Part shown: one piece after another, positions 1-9,683 of the stretch
Numbering within the stretch: position 1 is the stretch's first letter
How the letters are laid out: the number at the start of each line of letters is the position of its first letter
NCBI GenBank assembly: GCA_016719945.1
Contig: JADJYE010000005.1
Location: 124,001-188,000 of the forward strand
DNA: 64,000 nucleotides
Direction of reading: 5' to 3'
Source: Polyangiaceae bacterium
GTDB taxonomy: Bacteria; Myxococcota_A; Polyangia; Polyangiales; Polyangiaceae
Notes under the pieces: generated by a model
Seen by the model: only the letters and a program-made list of their open reading frames with translations
Database searches by the model: none
Told to the model about the DNA's origin: nothing
Translations under genes and position numbers: made by a program

Positions 1-534
1 GTGGATGACCGTGGTCTCGTCGCTCTCCAGCATTTCGACCGCGACGAGGATCGGCGTACCCTCGGCGAGCGGCGGGTCGTTCTCGAGATCCCATTGGATC
101 CCGGGCATCGTCACCTGGATGCCCGCGTACTGGGGCCAGCCGCCCCAGTCGGTGAGCTCCGCGAAGACCGCGTTCACGTACGTCCCGTCGATCGGGGTGC
201 TGGTGACCGGATCGAGCACGCTGGAGCGCACGACGATCGCGTCGCCGCAGTCGGCGCAGCCTACGGCGAGGAACAGGTGGTAGCCGCCCTGGGGCCCGGA
301 CCACAGCGTGATGGCCGCGTCGTCGGCGAGGCGTTCGAAGCAGGCCTCGCCGGTGCCGATCTCGAACACTGCAGGGTCAGCGGGCGCCTCGCACACGAAC
401 GGCGCGGGGGCCCCGCCGGCGCCGCCCTCACCCGCGCCACCTCCCCCCTGCGCGTCCCCAGCGCTGTCTGCGCTGCAGCCGTAGGCCGCGAACAGGCCGA
501 TCGATAGCGAGCGGAAGGCCGAGGAGCGCTGCAT
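1..534 (-). CDS. Secreted lipoprotein with Gly-rich linker, 3' end outside window
   Basis: The first 178 residues are visible; the gene runs off the left edge. The N-terminus is a short lipoprotein signal ending in AAYGC, with the lipidated cysteine at residue 20. A glycine/alanine-rich linker (about residues 30-45) leads into a domain that starts with Cys48 and contains further cysteines (VGCADCGD). No known family is recognised. The ATG at 534 places the signal peptide correctly and has no Shine-Dalgarno sequence before it. The same layout (lipobox, Gly-rich tether, Cys) occurs in the lipoprotein at 51153-52658. Likely outer-membrane or surface exposed; function unknown. Confidence 0.75.
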   Translation of the reverse strand, partial: MQRSSAFRSLSIGLFAAYGCSADSAGDAQGGGGAGEGGAGGAPAPFVCEAPADPAVFEIGTGEACFERLADDAAITLWSGPQGGYHLFLAVGCADCGDAIVVRSSVLDPVTSTPIDGTYVNAVFAELTDWGGWPQYAGIQVTMPGIQWDLENDPPLAEGTPILVAVEMLESDETTVIH

Positions 535-543
535 GCGTCGCTG

Positions 544-572
544 AGTTTGGAGGCGCGGCTCAGGGCCGTCAA
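544..572 (-). promoter_or_regulatory. Candidate sigma-70-type promoter for the lipoprotein at 1-534
   Basis: Read on the minus strand, TTGACG (572-567) lies 17 bp from CAAACT (549-544), which is 9 nt before the ATG at 534. The -35 fits well and the -10 moderately. The spacing implies a leader of a few nucleotides or none, which agrees with the missing ribosome-binding site. Confidence 0.35.
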
Positions 573-607
573 CGACAGAGCCCGAACAGGGCGCGGCGAT
601 CACGACG

Positions 608-922
608 ATGGTTGCGCCGCCGCACGAGCTGAGGCTTCCTGCCGCGCGTGCTTCGAACCTTTCTTTTCGGGTCGTGCGCGATGCTCGTCGCCTCGTCCGG
701 TGCTGGGGCACGGGCCCGCTGGGGGACGGCACGCTCCAGTCCGACGGGGTGGTGGACGTCTCGGGTCTGACCGACGTGCCGGCGGTCGTCGGCGGGTGGT
801 CCCACACCTGCGCGCTGGTGACGGGTGGCGAGGTCTTCTGCTGGGGCGGCGGAGACGGCTTCTCTCACGTCGGCGGGAGCGACGGCGGCGCTTGGCTCAC
901 GCCCACGCGCGTGGAGCTGTAG
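608..922 (+). pseudogene. RCC1-repeat protein remnant
   Basis: From about 668 to the stop at 922 the reading frame gives one and a half RCC1-type blades: CWGTGPLGDGT, SGLTDVPAVVGG, HTCALVTGGEVFCWG. RCC1-family beta-propellers normally carry around seven repeats over 350-450 residues. Here only the end of one blade and the start of the next remain, and the preceding residues (608-667) do not look like any blade. There is no signal peptide. It is most likely the truncated relic of a secreted RCC1-like protein, left between the lipoprotein and the next gene. A genuine short gene starting at the ATG at 608 cannot be excluded. Confidence 0.5.
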
Positions 923-946
923 CGGCGCGCGGCCAGGAGCGCTGCG

Positions 947-1231
947 TCATCGCCACAGCCAGCTCATCAGCACGAGCGCCGCGGCGAGCGCGAGGATCGG
1001 GAGCGCGAGCCACGCGAGGACGATCACCCAGCCCGGGGCGAGGCTGCGGCCGCCGCGCGCGTCGCACGATGTGCAGATCGCCCACAGCTTCGAGCCGCCC
1101 TCGGTGAGCACCGAGCAGTCTCCGCAGACCAGGCGCTTGCAGCGGGCGCAGGGTCCAGCGGCCTCCGCGCCGCACAACGCGCAGAGCATCGGGCCGCCGC
1201 CGCCGTCGACCGGCTGGAGCTGGCCCGACAT
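947..1231 (-). CDS. Small zinc-binding, C-terminally membrane-anchored protein
   Basis: This 94-residue protein has eight cysteines in four pairs (C17/C20, C28/C31, C36/C39, C53/C56), spaced like a B-box or RING-type cross-braced double zinc site. A single hydrophobic helix spans residues 67-92 and the chain ends three residues later, so it is probably a tail-anchored inner-membrane protein with the zinc domain in the cytosol. The ATG is two bases after the ABC-F stop codon, with GGGGTGAG upstream inside that gene, so the two are cotranscribed and translationally coupled. Function is unknown. Confidence 0.7.
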   Translation of the reverse strand: MSGQLQPVDGGGGPMLCALCGAEAAGPCARCKRLVCGDCSVLTEGGSKLWAICTSCDARGGRSLAPGWVIVLAWLALPILALAAALVLMSWLWR

Positions 1232-1233
1232 GG

Positions 1234-2853
1234 TCAGCTCACCCCGGGGGCCTCGTGCCCGGTCGCCGCGACGTACTCCTTGTAGCCGCCGCCGTACGAC
1301 CGCACGCCCTCGGGCGTGACCTCGAGCACGCGGTTGGAGAGCGCGCCGAGGAACTGGCGATCGTGGGACACGAACAACATCGTCCCCTCGAAGCCGGCGA
1401 GCGCCTTGAGCAGGGTCTCCTTGGTGTCCATGTCCAGGTGGTTGGTCGGCTCGTCGAGGACCAAGAAGTTGGGCGGGTCGAAGAGCATCACCGCGAGCAC
1501 GACGCGGGCCTTCTCTCCCCCAGACAGAACGCGGCAGCTCTTGTCGACGTCGTCGCCGCTGAAGCCGAACACCCCGGCGAGGGTGCGGAGCGAGCCCTGC
1601 GTCGAGAACGGGAAGGCCTCTTGGAGGGTCTCGAACACGGTCTTCTTGGGGTCGAGCAGCTCCATCGCGTGCTGCGCGAAGTACCCGAGCTTCACGCTGG
1701 CGCCGACCGTGACGCTGCCGCTGTCGGGCTGGGTCGCGCCCGCGATCAGCTTGAGCAGCGTGGACTTTCCGGCGCCGTTGACGCCCATCACGCACCAGCG
1801 CTCGCGGCGGCGGATGAGGAAGTCGAAGTCGTCGTAGATGGCACGAGCGCCATAGGCCTTCTTCACGTGCTCGAGCTTGACCACGTCCTCCCCCGAGCGG
1901 GGCGGCTGCTTGAAGTCGAACTCGACGACCTTGCGGCGGCGGGGCGGCTCGACCTTCTCGATCTTCTCGAGCTTCTTCACCCTGGACTGCACCTGCGCCG
2001 CGTGGCTCGCGCGGGCCTTGAAGCGGGCGATGAACGCCTCTTCCTTGGCGAGCATGGCCTGCTGCCGCGCGTACTGCGCCTCGTGCTGCTGCGCGAAGAT
2101 CGCCCGCTGCTTCTCGTAGAACTCGTAGTTGCCCGTGAAGGTCGTCAGCTCGCCGCCGTCGATCTCGACGATCTTGGTGACGAGGCGGTTCAAGAACTCG
2201 CGATCGTGGGAGGTGATCACCAGCGCGCCGCCGAAGTCTTTCAGGAAGCGCTCGAGCCAGATGATGGACTCGATATCGAGGTGGTTGGTCGGCTCGTCGA
2301 GCAGGAGCACGTCCGGCCGCATGAGCAGGATGCGCGCGAGCGCGACGCGCATCTTCCAGCCGCCCGAGAGCTTCGACACGTCGTCGTCGATGACCTCGGG
2401 TCGGAAGCCGAGGCCCGCGAGGATCTCCCGCGCCTTCGACTCGAGCGCGTAGCCACCGAGCTCGTCGAAGCGCGCCTGCGCCTCGCCGAACTGCTCGATC
2501 AGCGCCTCGAGCTCGTCGACGCGGTCGGGGTCGCCCATCGCGTGCTCGAGCTCACGCACCTTGTGCCCGACCTCGGCGACCTCGCCTGCGCCGGCCATCG
2601 TCTCCTCGACCACCGGTCGCCCGGCCATCTCGCCGACGTCTTGGCTGAAATAGCCGATGGTCACGCCTCGATCGATGGAGACCTGCCCGCCGTCAGGCTG
2701 CTCCTCCTTCACGATCAGGCGGAAGATGGTCGACTTGCCCGAGCCGTTGGGGCCGACGAGACCGACCTTCTCCCCCTTGAAGACGCTCATCGAGGCGTCG
2801 AGGAAGAGGATCTGTTTTCCGTGCTGCTTGGAGACCTGATCGAGGCGGATCAT
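1234..2853 (-). CDS. ABC-F family ATPase (ribosome-associated)
   Basis: A 539-residue soluble protein with two ABC ATPase domains and no membrane segments, which defines the ABC-F class (EttA, Uup, YbiT). Members act in translation at the ribosomal E site rather than in transport. Domain 1 has Walker A GPNGSGKST (residues 34-42), signature LSGGWKM and Walker B LLLDEPTNHLD. A basic linker (KKLEKIEKVEPPRRR) precedes domain 2, which has GVNGAGKST, LSGGEKAR and LVLDEPTNHLD. The ATG at 2853 begins MIRLDQV, the usual family start; an extension to 2874 is possible but unlike homologues. Which ABC-F subgroup it belongs to cannot be settled by eye. Confidence 0.93.
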   Translation of the reverse strand: MIRLDQVSKQHGKQILFLDASMSVFKGEKVGLVGPNGSGKSTIFRLIVKEEQPDGGQVSIDRGVTIGYFSQDVGEMAGRPVVEETMAGAGEVAEVGHKVRELEHAMGDPDRVDELEALIEQFGEAQARFDELGGYALESKAREILAGLGFRPEVIDDDVSKLSGGWKMRVALARILLMRPDVLLLDEPTNHLDIESIIWLERFLKDFGGALVITSHDREFLNRLVTKIVEIDGGELTTFTGNYEFYEKQRAIFAQQHEAQYARQQAMLAKEEAFIARFKARASHAAQVQSRVKKLEKIEKVEPPRRRKVVEFDFKQPPRSGEDVVKLEHVKKAYGARAIYDDFDFLIRRRERWCVMGVNGAGKSTLLKLIAGATQPDSGSVTVGASVKLGYFAQHAMELLDPKKTVFETLQEAFPFSTQGSLRTLAGVFGFSGDDVDKSCRVLSGGEKARVVLAVMLFDPPNFLVLDEPTNHLDMDTKETLLKALAGFEGTMLFVSHDRQFLGALSNRVLEVTPEGVRSYGGGYKEYVAATGHEAPGVS

Positions 2854-2890
2854 GAGGCCCGCGCGGTGTAGCACGGGTAGGCTCTCCGTC

Positions 2891-3967
2891 GTGCTCTACG
2901 AATGCACCCACTGCGGCGCGCCGCTCGACGTGAGGGCCCCCGGCTCGGTCGTGCAATGCAACTACTGCAGCCGGAGCCAGCGGATCGCCTCGGGCCAGAC
3001 GGGGATGATGCCGACCCCCGCGAGCTGGCGCCCGCCCCCGTTCTGGACGCCCCCGCCCCAGTACTACGCCTACGTCCCGCCGCAGCCGCTCGTCTACCAC
3101 GCGCCCGCCAAGGCGGCCGGCTGCGCGGTCGGCCTGGTGCTGATCCCGGTGCTGCTGTTCACCGGGGGGCTCGCCGCCTACCTGCTCGCCGGCAAGACGA
3201 GCCCGTTCGAGCAAAGCTGGGACGGCAAGACGACGCTCACCTGCAACGGGCAGATGAAGATCTCCGGGGTGCGCATGCCCTCGAAGCTCCCCAAGGCCGT
3301 GCTCGCGACCGAGGTCTGCCAGCTGGAGATCAGCGACAGCGAGCTGATCGCTGACACGGTGATCGAGGCCGGTGGGGCGGCGAAGGTGACCATCAAGAAC
3401 AGCACGCTGATCGCGACCGACACGGCGGTGGTGGCCGACCTGGGCTCGCGGGTCGACCTGCAAGGCGTGACCATTCGCGTCGGCGAGGGCCGCCCTTCGC
3501 TCGACGGGACGACCGGGCTGCGCGCCGACGCCGGCGCCGTCATCGACGCGCACGACCTGACGATGTCCTTCGGCGGCTCGGGGCCCGTGGGCACCGCCGT
3601 CGCCGTCGACGCGAGGGTCGCAGGAAAAGTGTCGCTCACGAACGCGACGATCAGAGGCCCCTACAAGGTCCGCGTCGACATGCTCGGGCAGATCGATGTC
3701 ACGAGCTCCAAGCTGCGCGCCGAGGTCGAGGGGGACGCGAGCCACGTTCGCGGGATCGAGGTGGTCTCGCCGCCGGCTCCGCCCTCGACCGCGGCCTCGT
3801 CCCCGAGCACGGCCCCGCCCCCGCCTGCCAAACAGCCCCGCAGCGCACCTGCGCCGAAGCCCAGCCCCACCCCAAAGCCCGCCCCCGCGCCGACGGTCAA
3901 GAAGATCAACCCGTGCGGCTGCAAGTCGGGCGACCTCAACTGCTCGCTCAGGTGCAACCAGCGCTAG
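2891..3967 (+). CDS. Zinc-ribbon membrane protein with beta-helix-like extracytoplasmic domain
   Basis: The 358 residues contain an N-terminal zinc ribbon (C5-x2-C8 and C23-x2-C26), a Pro/Tyr/Trp-rich segment (about 40-72), one transmembrane helix (about 78-99), a region of short hydrophobic/Asn/Gly repeats resembling a right-handed beta-helix (about 130-285), a Pro/Ala/Ser-rich tail, and a terminal cysteine cluster (CGCKSGDLNCSLRC). The GTG at 2891 is chosen because it begins directly with the zinc ribbon. The gene diverges from the ABC-F gene 37 bp away. The layout suggests a cytoplasmic sensor or scaffold domain joined to a periplasmic repeat domain. No function is recognised. Confidence 0.75.
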   Translation: MLYECTHCGAPLDVRAPGSVVQCNYCSRSQRIASGQTGMMPTPASWRPPPFWTPPPQYYAYVPPQPLVYHAPAKAAGCAVGLVLIPVLLFTGGLAAYLLAGKTSPFEQSWDGKTTLTCNGQMKISGVRMPSKLPKAVLATEVCQLEISDSELIADTVIEAGGAAKVTIKNSTLIATDTAVVADLGSRVDLQGVTIRVGEGRPSLDGTTGLRADAGAVIDAHDLTMSFGGSGPVGTAVAVDARVAGKVSLTNATIRGPYKVRVDMLGQIDVTSSKLRAEVEGDASHVRGIEVVSPPAPPSTAASSPSTAPPPPAKQPRSAPAPKPSPTPKPAPAPTVKKINPCGCKSGDLNCSLRCNQR

Positions 3968-4036
3968 CGCAGGGTACCGAGAGAGGGCGCCGTCTGGGTG
4001 CTCGGCGACGTCGCCGCTGCAATTTCACCCCCCCAG

Positions 4037-4059
4037 CCCCCCTCGCTGCGCGAGGGGGG
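4037..4059. terminator. Perfect 10-bp GC hairpin between convergent genes
   Basis: Positions 4037-4046 pair perfectly with 4050-4059 (CCCCCCTCGC / GCGAGGGGGG) around a 3-nt loop. It lies between the convergent zinc-ribbon gene and acnA, as expected for a bidirectional terminator, but has no T-tract. A closely similar element lies between dnaN and recF (44126-44155), so it may be a dispersed intergenic palindrome that has been recruited here. Confidence 0.5.
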
Positions 4060-4080
4060 AGCCGCTTGGAGCAGAGCGAA

Positions 4081-6744
<2,664 letters not shown>

Positions 6745-6793
6745 GGTGGAGGGCTTCTAGGACACGCCCGCGCGAGCGTCGAGGGGGGAGCTG

Positions 6794-7690
6794 TCAGCCC
6801 CCGACGACGAGGCGCAGCCTCTCTCGGGCGCAGCGGACGCGGACCTTCATGCCCCAGCCCACCTTGAGCCGGTCGTCCTCGATGCCGTCGCCGAACACCA
6901 CGCCTCCGTCGTCGAGCTCGCTCGTCAGCTCGAGCACGTCGTCCGGACCGAGCGCGCCCGAGGTGAGGGCGGTGCCGGTCGACTTGCTCGGGAACGCTTC
7001 GCGCACGAAGAAGGCGAGGGCTCGGTCGGCTGGGGCCGGCAGCGGCGCGGGCGCGGCGCGCTCCTGGGCGATCGATCGCGCCCACCCCGTGGCGCCGGTG
7101 CCCGTCGCGACGATCAGCCCAGACGAGGACTGCCGCTCCTCGAGCCCCCTGCTGCGCAGGCGGTAGCGCGCGGACTGGTGCGTGCGGTGTCCGATGAACA
7201 CCTCGTTCAGGGCGCGCAGGCGCTGGCCGTCGTCGACCTCGGCCTGAACCAGCGTTCGCTCCTCGATCCGCGCTCGCTCCGCGGCGGCGCGAGGCAGCAG
7301 CGCCTCGAGCGCCTCGACGCCGAACGCCACGAGCACGCCGTCGATGCGGGCTGGGTCGGGGTTGATACCGATGACCGGCTGCCCGGCGAGGTACTTGGCG
7401 ACGTTCGCGACGAGCCCGTCTTGGCCGATGACGACCACGACGTCGCCCGGGTCCCAGACGAAGCGGCACAGGTCGTCTCGAGCCACGCGCGAGCGCCGCC
7501 AGCCGGACGGGATGGCCTGGGAGGCGGCGGTCATCACGCGCAGAAAGCGCTCGTGGCGCGCCTCGACCTCGCCCAGGTCTTGGCCGCGGGCGCGGAGGGC
7601 GAAGCGCGCCTGCTCCCTCGTGCCGTGCCGCGCGACGAGGTGCTCGAGCTCGGTGGGCCGGCTCACGACGACGGCGCGCGGGCTGCTCAT
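6794..7690 (-). CDS. NAD kinase-like protein with altered GGDG motif
   Basis: The 298-residue protein resembles the ATP-NAD kinase fold. A segment ending VVVIGQDG (GQDG at 89-92) stands where NAD kinases have GGDG, followed by PVIGINPDP. LNEVFIG (161-167) and GTGATGW (196-202) correspond to the conserved NE and TPTGST-like segments. The Gly-to-Gln change in the phosphate-binding motif could reduce or alter kinase activity, so the function (NADP synthesis, another substrate, or sensing) is open. It overlaps the SPFH gene by 4 nt (ATGA) and is therefore coupled to it. An NrtR-like NAD-metabolism regulator heads the same strand series, which supports a pyridine-nucleotide role. Confidence 0.7.
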   Translation of the reverse strand: MSSPRAVVVSRPTELEHLVARHGTREQARFALRARGQDLGEVEARHERFLRVMTAASQAIPSGWRRSRVARDDLCRFVWDPGDVVVVIGQDGLVANVAKYLAGQPVIGINPDPARIDGVLVAFGVEALEALLPRAAAERARIEERTLVQAEVDDGQRLRALNEVFIGHRTHQSARYRLRSRGLEERQSSSGLIVATGTGATGWARSIAQERAAPAPLPAPADRALAFFVREAFPSKSTGTALTSGALGPDDVLELTSELDDGGVVFGDGIEDDRLKVGWGMKVRVRCARERLRLVVGG

Positions 7691-8721
7691 GGGGTCGCCC
7701 CCTCCTTGCGCTCGAGGGCGCGGGTGCCAGCGGCGGCCAGCTCGCTCAGCAGAGGGCCGAGCGCGTCGCCACCGAGGTGGAGGTGGTCGATGCGCTGGAG
7801 CTTTCCGGCGAGCTCTCGGGCCGCGAGGGCGGCCAGCACCAGGGGCGGCACGCGCTCCTGGATCTCCATGCGCGCCCGCTCTTGCTCGACCTTCGCCCCA
7901 TCCACGAGGCGGATCGACTCGCTCTGGGCCGCGGCGATCGTCCCGCTGCGGCTCGCCTCGGCGTCGGTGGCGATGCGCTTGGCCTCCGCGTCCTCGACGG
8001 CCTGACGCTTCATGTTCAGCCCGCGCTGGGCGATCAGCTCCTCCTCGCGACGGGCGAGCTCGATCTCGTTCTTGAGCTCGTTCTCCTTGATGGCGCGCTC
8101 CTTCTCGACGGCGAGCGCGCGTCGCTCGAAGGCCGCCTGGTCGGCCTCTTGCTGGATGCGCTCGCGCATCGGCGCCTCGAGGGCTCGTTCGAGATCGGGC
8201 GTCGGCGCGATGGACGACACGCGGGTGCTGACGACGGTGAGCCCGAGACGAGCGAGGCCGTCGTCGGCCTCGAGGGCGGAGTGGACCCGGTCGCGCACCT
8301 CCCTCGCGCCGACCCGCAGCACGTCGCGGACCGGCGTCTGCCCGACCCAATCGGTCGCGTGCTGCTGGGCGAGCTGAGCCACGAGCAGGGCGAGCTTCTC
8401 GAGGGGCTGCTTCAGGTGGACGCCGCGGGCGGTATCGATCGTGAAGTCGACGCGGCTGGCGAGCGCCTCGGGGTCGGTCACCCGAAGCGTGAGGACGCCC
8501 TGCACCGTGACGTCCTGGTAGTCGGCGGTGCGAGCCTCGACCGCGAGGGGCACCTCTTGATCGTCGACGGGCACCTCGGCGACCGACGCGCTCATGGGCG
8601 AGAACCAATAAGACAGGCCTCGGCCGCTGGCGACGAGCCGGCCGCGGCGATAGTGCAGGACGTGGTGGCTGGTGTCGGACCTCAAGTGGCGGACGAGCCA
8701 ATACCTTCGGATGTCGGCCAT
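7687..8721 (-). CDS. SPFH/band 7 domain protein
   Basis: The 344-residue protein has an SPFH (prohibitin/stomatin/flotillin) domain at about 20-200, including VPVDDQEVPLAVEARTADYQ, followed by a long charged alpha-helical segment rich in Glu, Arg and Ala (about 190-290) that is probably coiled coil. No obvious transmembrane helix precedes the domain, so membrane association would be peripheral or through the N-terminal hydrophobic residues. SPFH proteins form oligomeric membrane platforms that recruit partners. The ATG at 8721 is preceded by GGAGGAG. Its coupling to the NAD-kinase-like gene suggests that protein is the partner. Confidence 0.8.
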   Translation of the reverse strand: MADIRRYWLVRHLRSDTSHHVLHYRRGRLVASGRGLSYWFSPMSASVAEVPVDDQEVPLAVEARTADYQDVTVQGVLTLRVTDPEALASRVDFTIDTARGVHLKQPLEKLALLVAQLAQQHATDWVGQTPVRDVLRVGAREVRDRVHSALEADDGLARLGLTVVSTRVSSIAPTPDLERALEAPMRERIQQEADQAAFERRALAVEKERAIKENELKNEIELARREEELIAQRGLNMKRQAVEDAEAKRIATDAEASRSGTIAAAQSESIRLVDGAKVEQERARMEIQERVPPLVLAALAARELAGKLQRIDHLHLGGDALGPLLSELAAAGTRALERKEGATP

Positions 8722-8794
8722 GACAGACTCCTCCTTGTCGTGACGATTGAGGTGGACCCGAGGGTCCCCGTTGTCCCCGTTGGGCGCTTGCCGA

Positions 8795-9589
8795 CTAAAT
8801 GGCGGAGCGCCGCGCGAATCGATAGAGCTCGGCGGGGCGATGGTCGACGCCCCGCTGCGACTCGCCGGTCGCCTCGAGCTGGCCGGACGCGAGCATGCGC
8901 CGGCGGAACGAGTCTTTATTGAGCGGCCGCGAGAGGACGGTCTCGTGGACGCGCTGGAGCTCGAGCAGGGTGAAGCGCTCGGCGAGCAGCTGGAACCCGA
9001 TCGGGGAGTAGTCGAGCTTGCCGCGAATCCGCTTCACCGCCATCCCCAGGATCTCTGCGTGATCGAACGCGAGGTCGAGCGGCGCGCCGGCCTCGTCTGC
9101 CACCAACACCGGGCCCCCGGTCTCGTGTTCCCAGGGGACGTCGATGCGGCCGATGGTGGCGCGTCGGGCGTCGCTAGCGGCGCCGAGCTGGATGCGGTCC
9201 TTCGCGACGAGGGCGTAGTAGGCGACCGAGACGACGCGGGTGCGGGGGTCGCGCCGCGGCGCGCCGAACGTGTAGAGCTGCTCGAGGAACACCCGCTCGA
9301 GCCCGACCTTCTCCTCGAGGACGCGCGCGGCGGTCTCGTCGAGCGACTCGTCCATTCGAACGAACGCGCCGGGCAGGGCCCAGCGGTCACGCTGAGGCGG
9401 CTCGCTGCGACGCACGACGAGCGTGAACAGGGCGTCCTCCGAGGCGGTCAGCAAGGCGACGTCGACCGCGACGCTGGGACGCTCGTAGCGAGCGGGATCG
9501 TAGGAGGAGAGGAACGCTGCGTCCTCCTCCGCCTCGGCGCGCTTGCGAGGCTTCGTCTCCGCCTTGGGTCGAGGTCTGGGTGCGGCCAC
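8795..9589 (-). CDS. NrtR-like transcriptional regulator (Nudix domain plus winged helix)
   Basis: The 264-residue protein has an Arg/Lys-rich N-terminus, a Nudix domain (about 36-165) and a C-terminal winged-helix domain (about 175-262, including LSRPLNKDSFRRRML). This is the arrangement of NrtR, a repressor of NAD biosynthesis genes that senses ADP-ribose or related ligands. The Nudix box reads GAFVRMDESLDETAARVLEE, with the catalytic RE replaced by AR-V, so it probably binds ligand rather than hydrolysing it. The start codon is GTG at 9589 without a Shine-Dalgarno sequence. An inverted repeat overlapping the probable promoter suggests autoregulation. Downstream on the same strand are the SPFH and NAD-kinase-like genes. 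Confidence 0.82.
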   Translation of the reverse strand: MAAPRPRPKAETKPRKRAEAEEDAAFLSSYDPARYERPSVAVDVALLTASEDALFTLVVRRSEPPQRDRWALPGAFVRMDESLDETAARVLEEKVGLERVFLEQLYTFGAPRRDPRTRVVSVAYYALVAKDRIQLGAASDARRATIGRIDVPWEHETGGPVLVADEAGAPLDLAFDHAEILGMAVKRIRGKLDYSPIGFQLLAERFTLLELQRVHETVLSRPLNKDSFRRRMLASGQLEATGESQRGVDHRPAELYRFARRSAI

Positions 9590-9590
9590 G

Positions 9591-9631
9591 TTAGATGCTC
9601 AATACATATATGCTGACTGCATCTAAGTCAA
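9591..9631 (-). promoter_or_regulatory. Inverted-repeat operator overlapping the nrtR-like promoter
   Basis: TTAGATGC (9591-9598) and GCATCTAA (9619-9626) form a perfect 8-bp inverted repeat separated by 20 bp. On the minus strand a -35-like TTGACT (9631-9626) abuts one arm, an AT-rich -10 region lies between the arms, and the other arm ends one base before the GTG start of the NrtR-like gene. This geometry would let a dimer block RNA polymerase. It also lies 58 bp upstream of the divergent TPR-methyltransferase, which it could control as well. Confidence 0.55.
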
Positions 9632-9683
9632 CCCCGGCGCTGGTTCGTCGGGTGAAGGGGTGCGACGCTTCGAGCCCGCTCGG

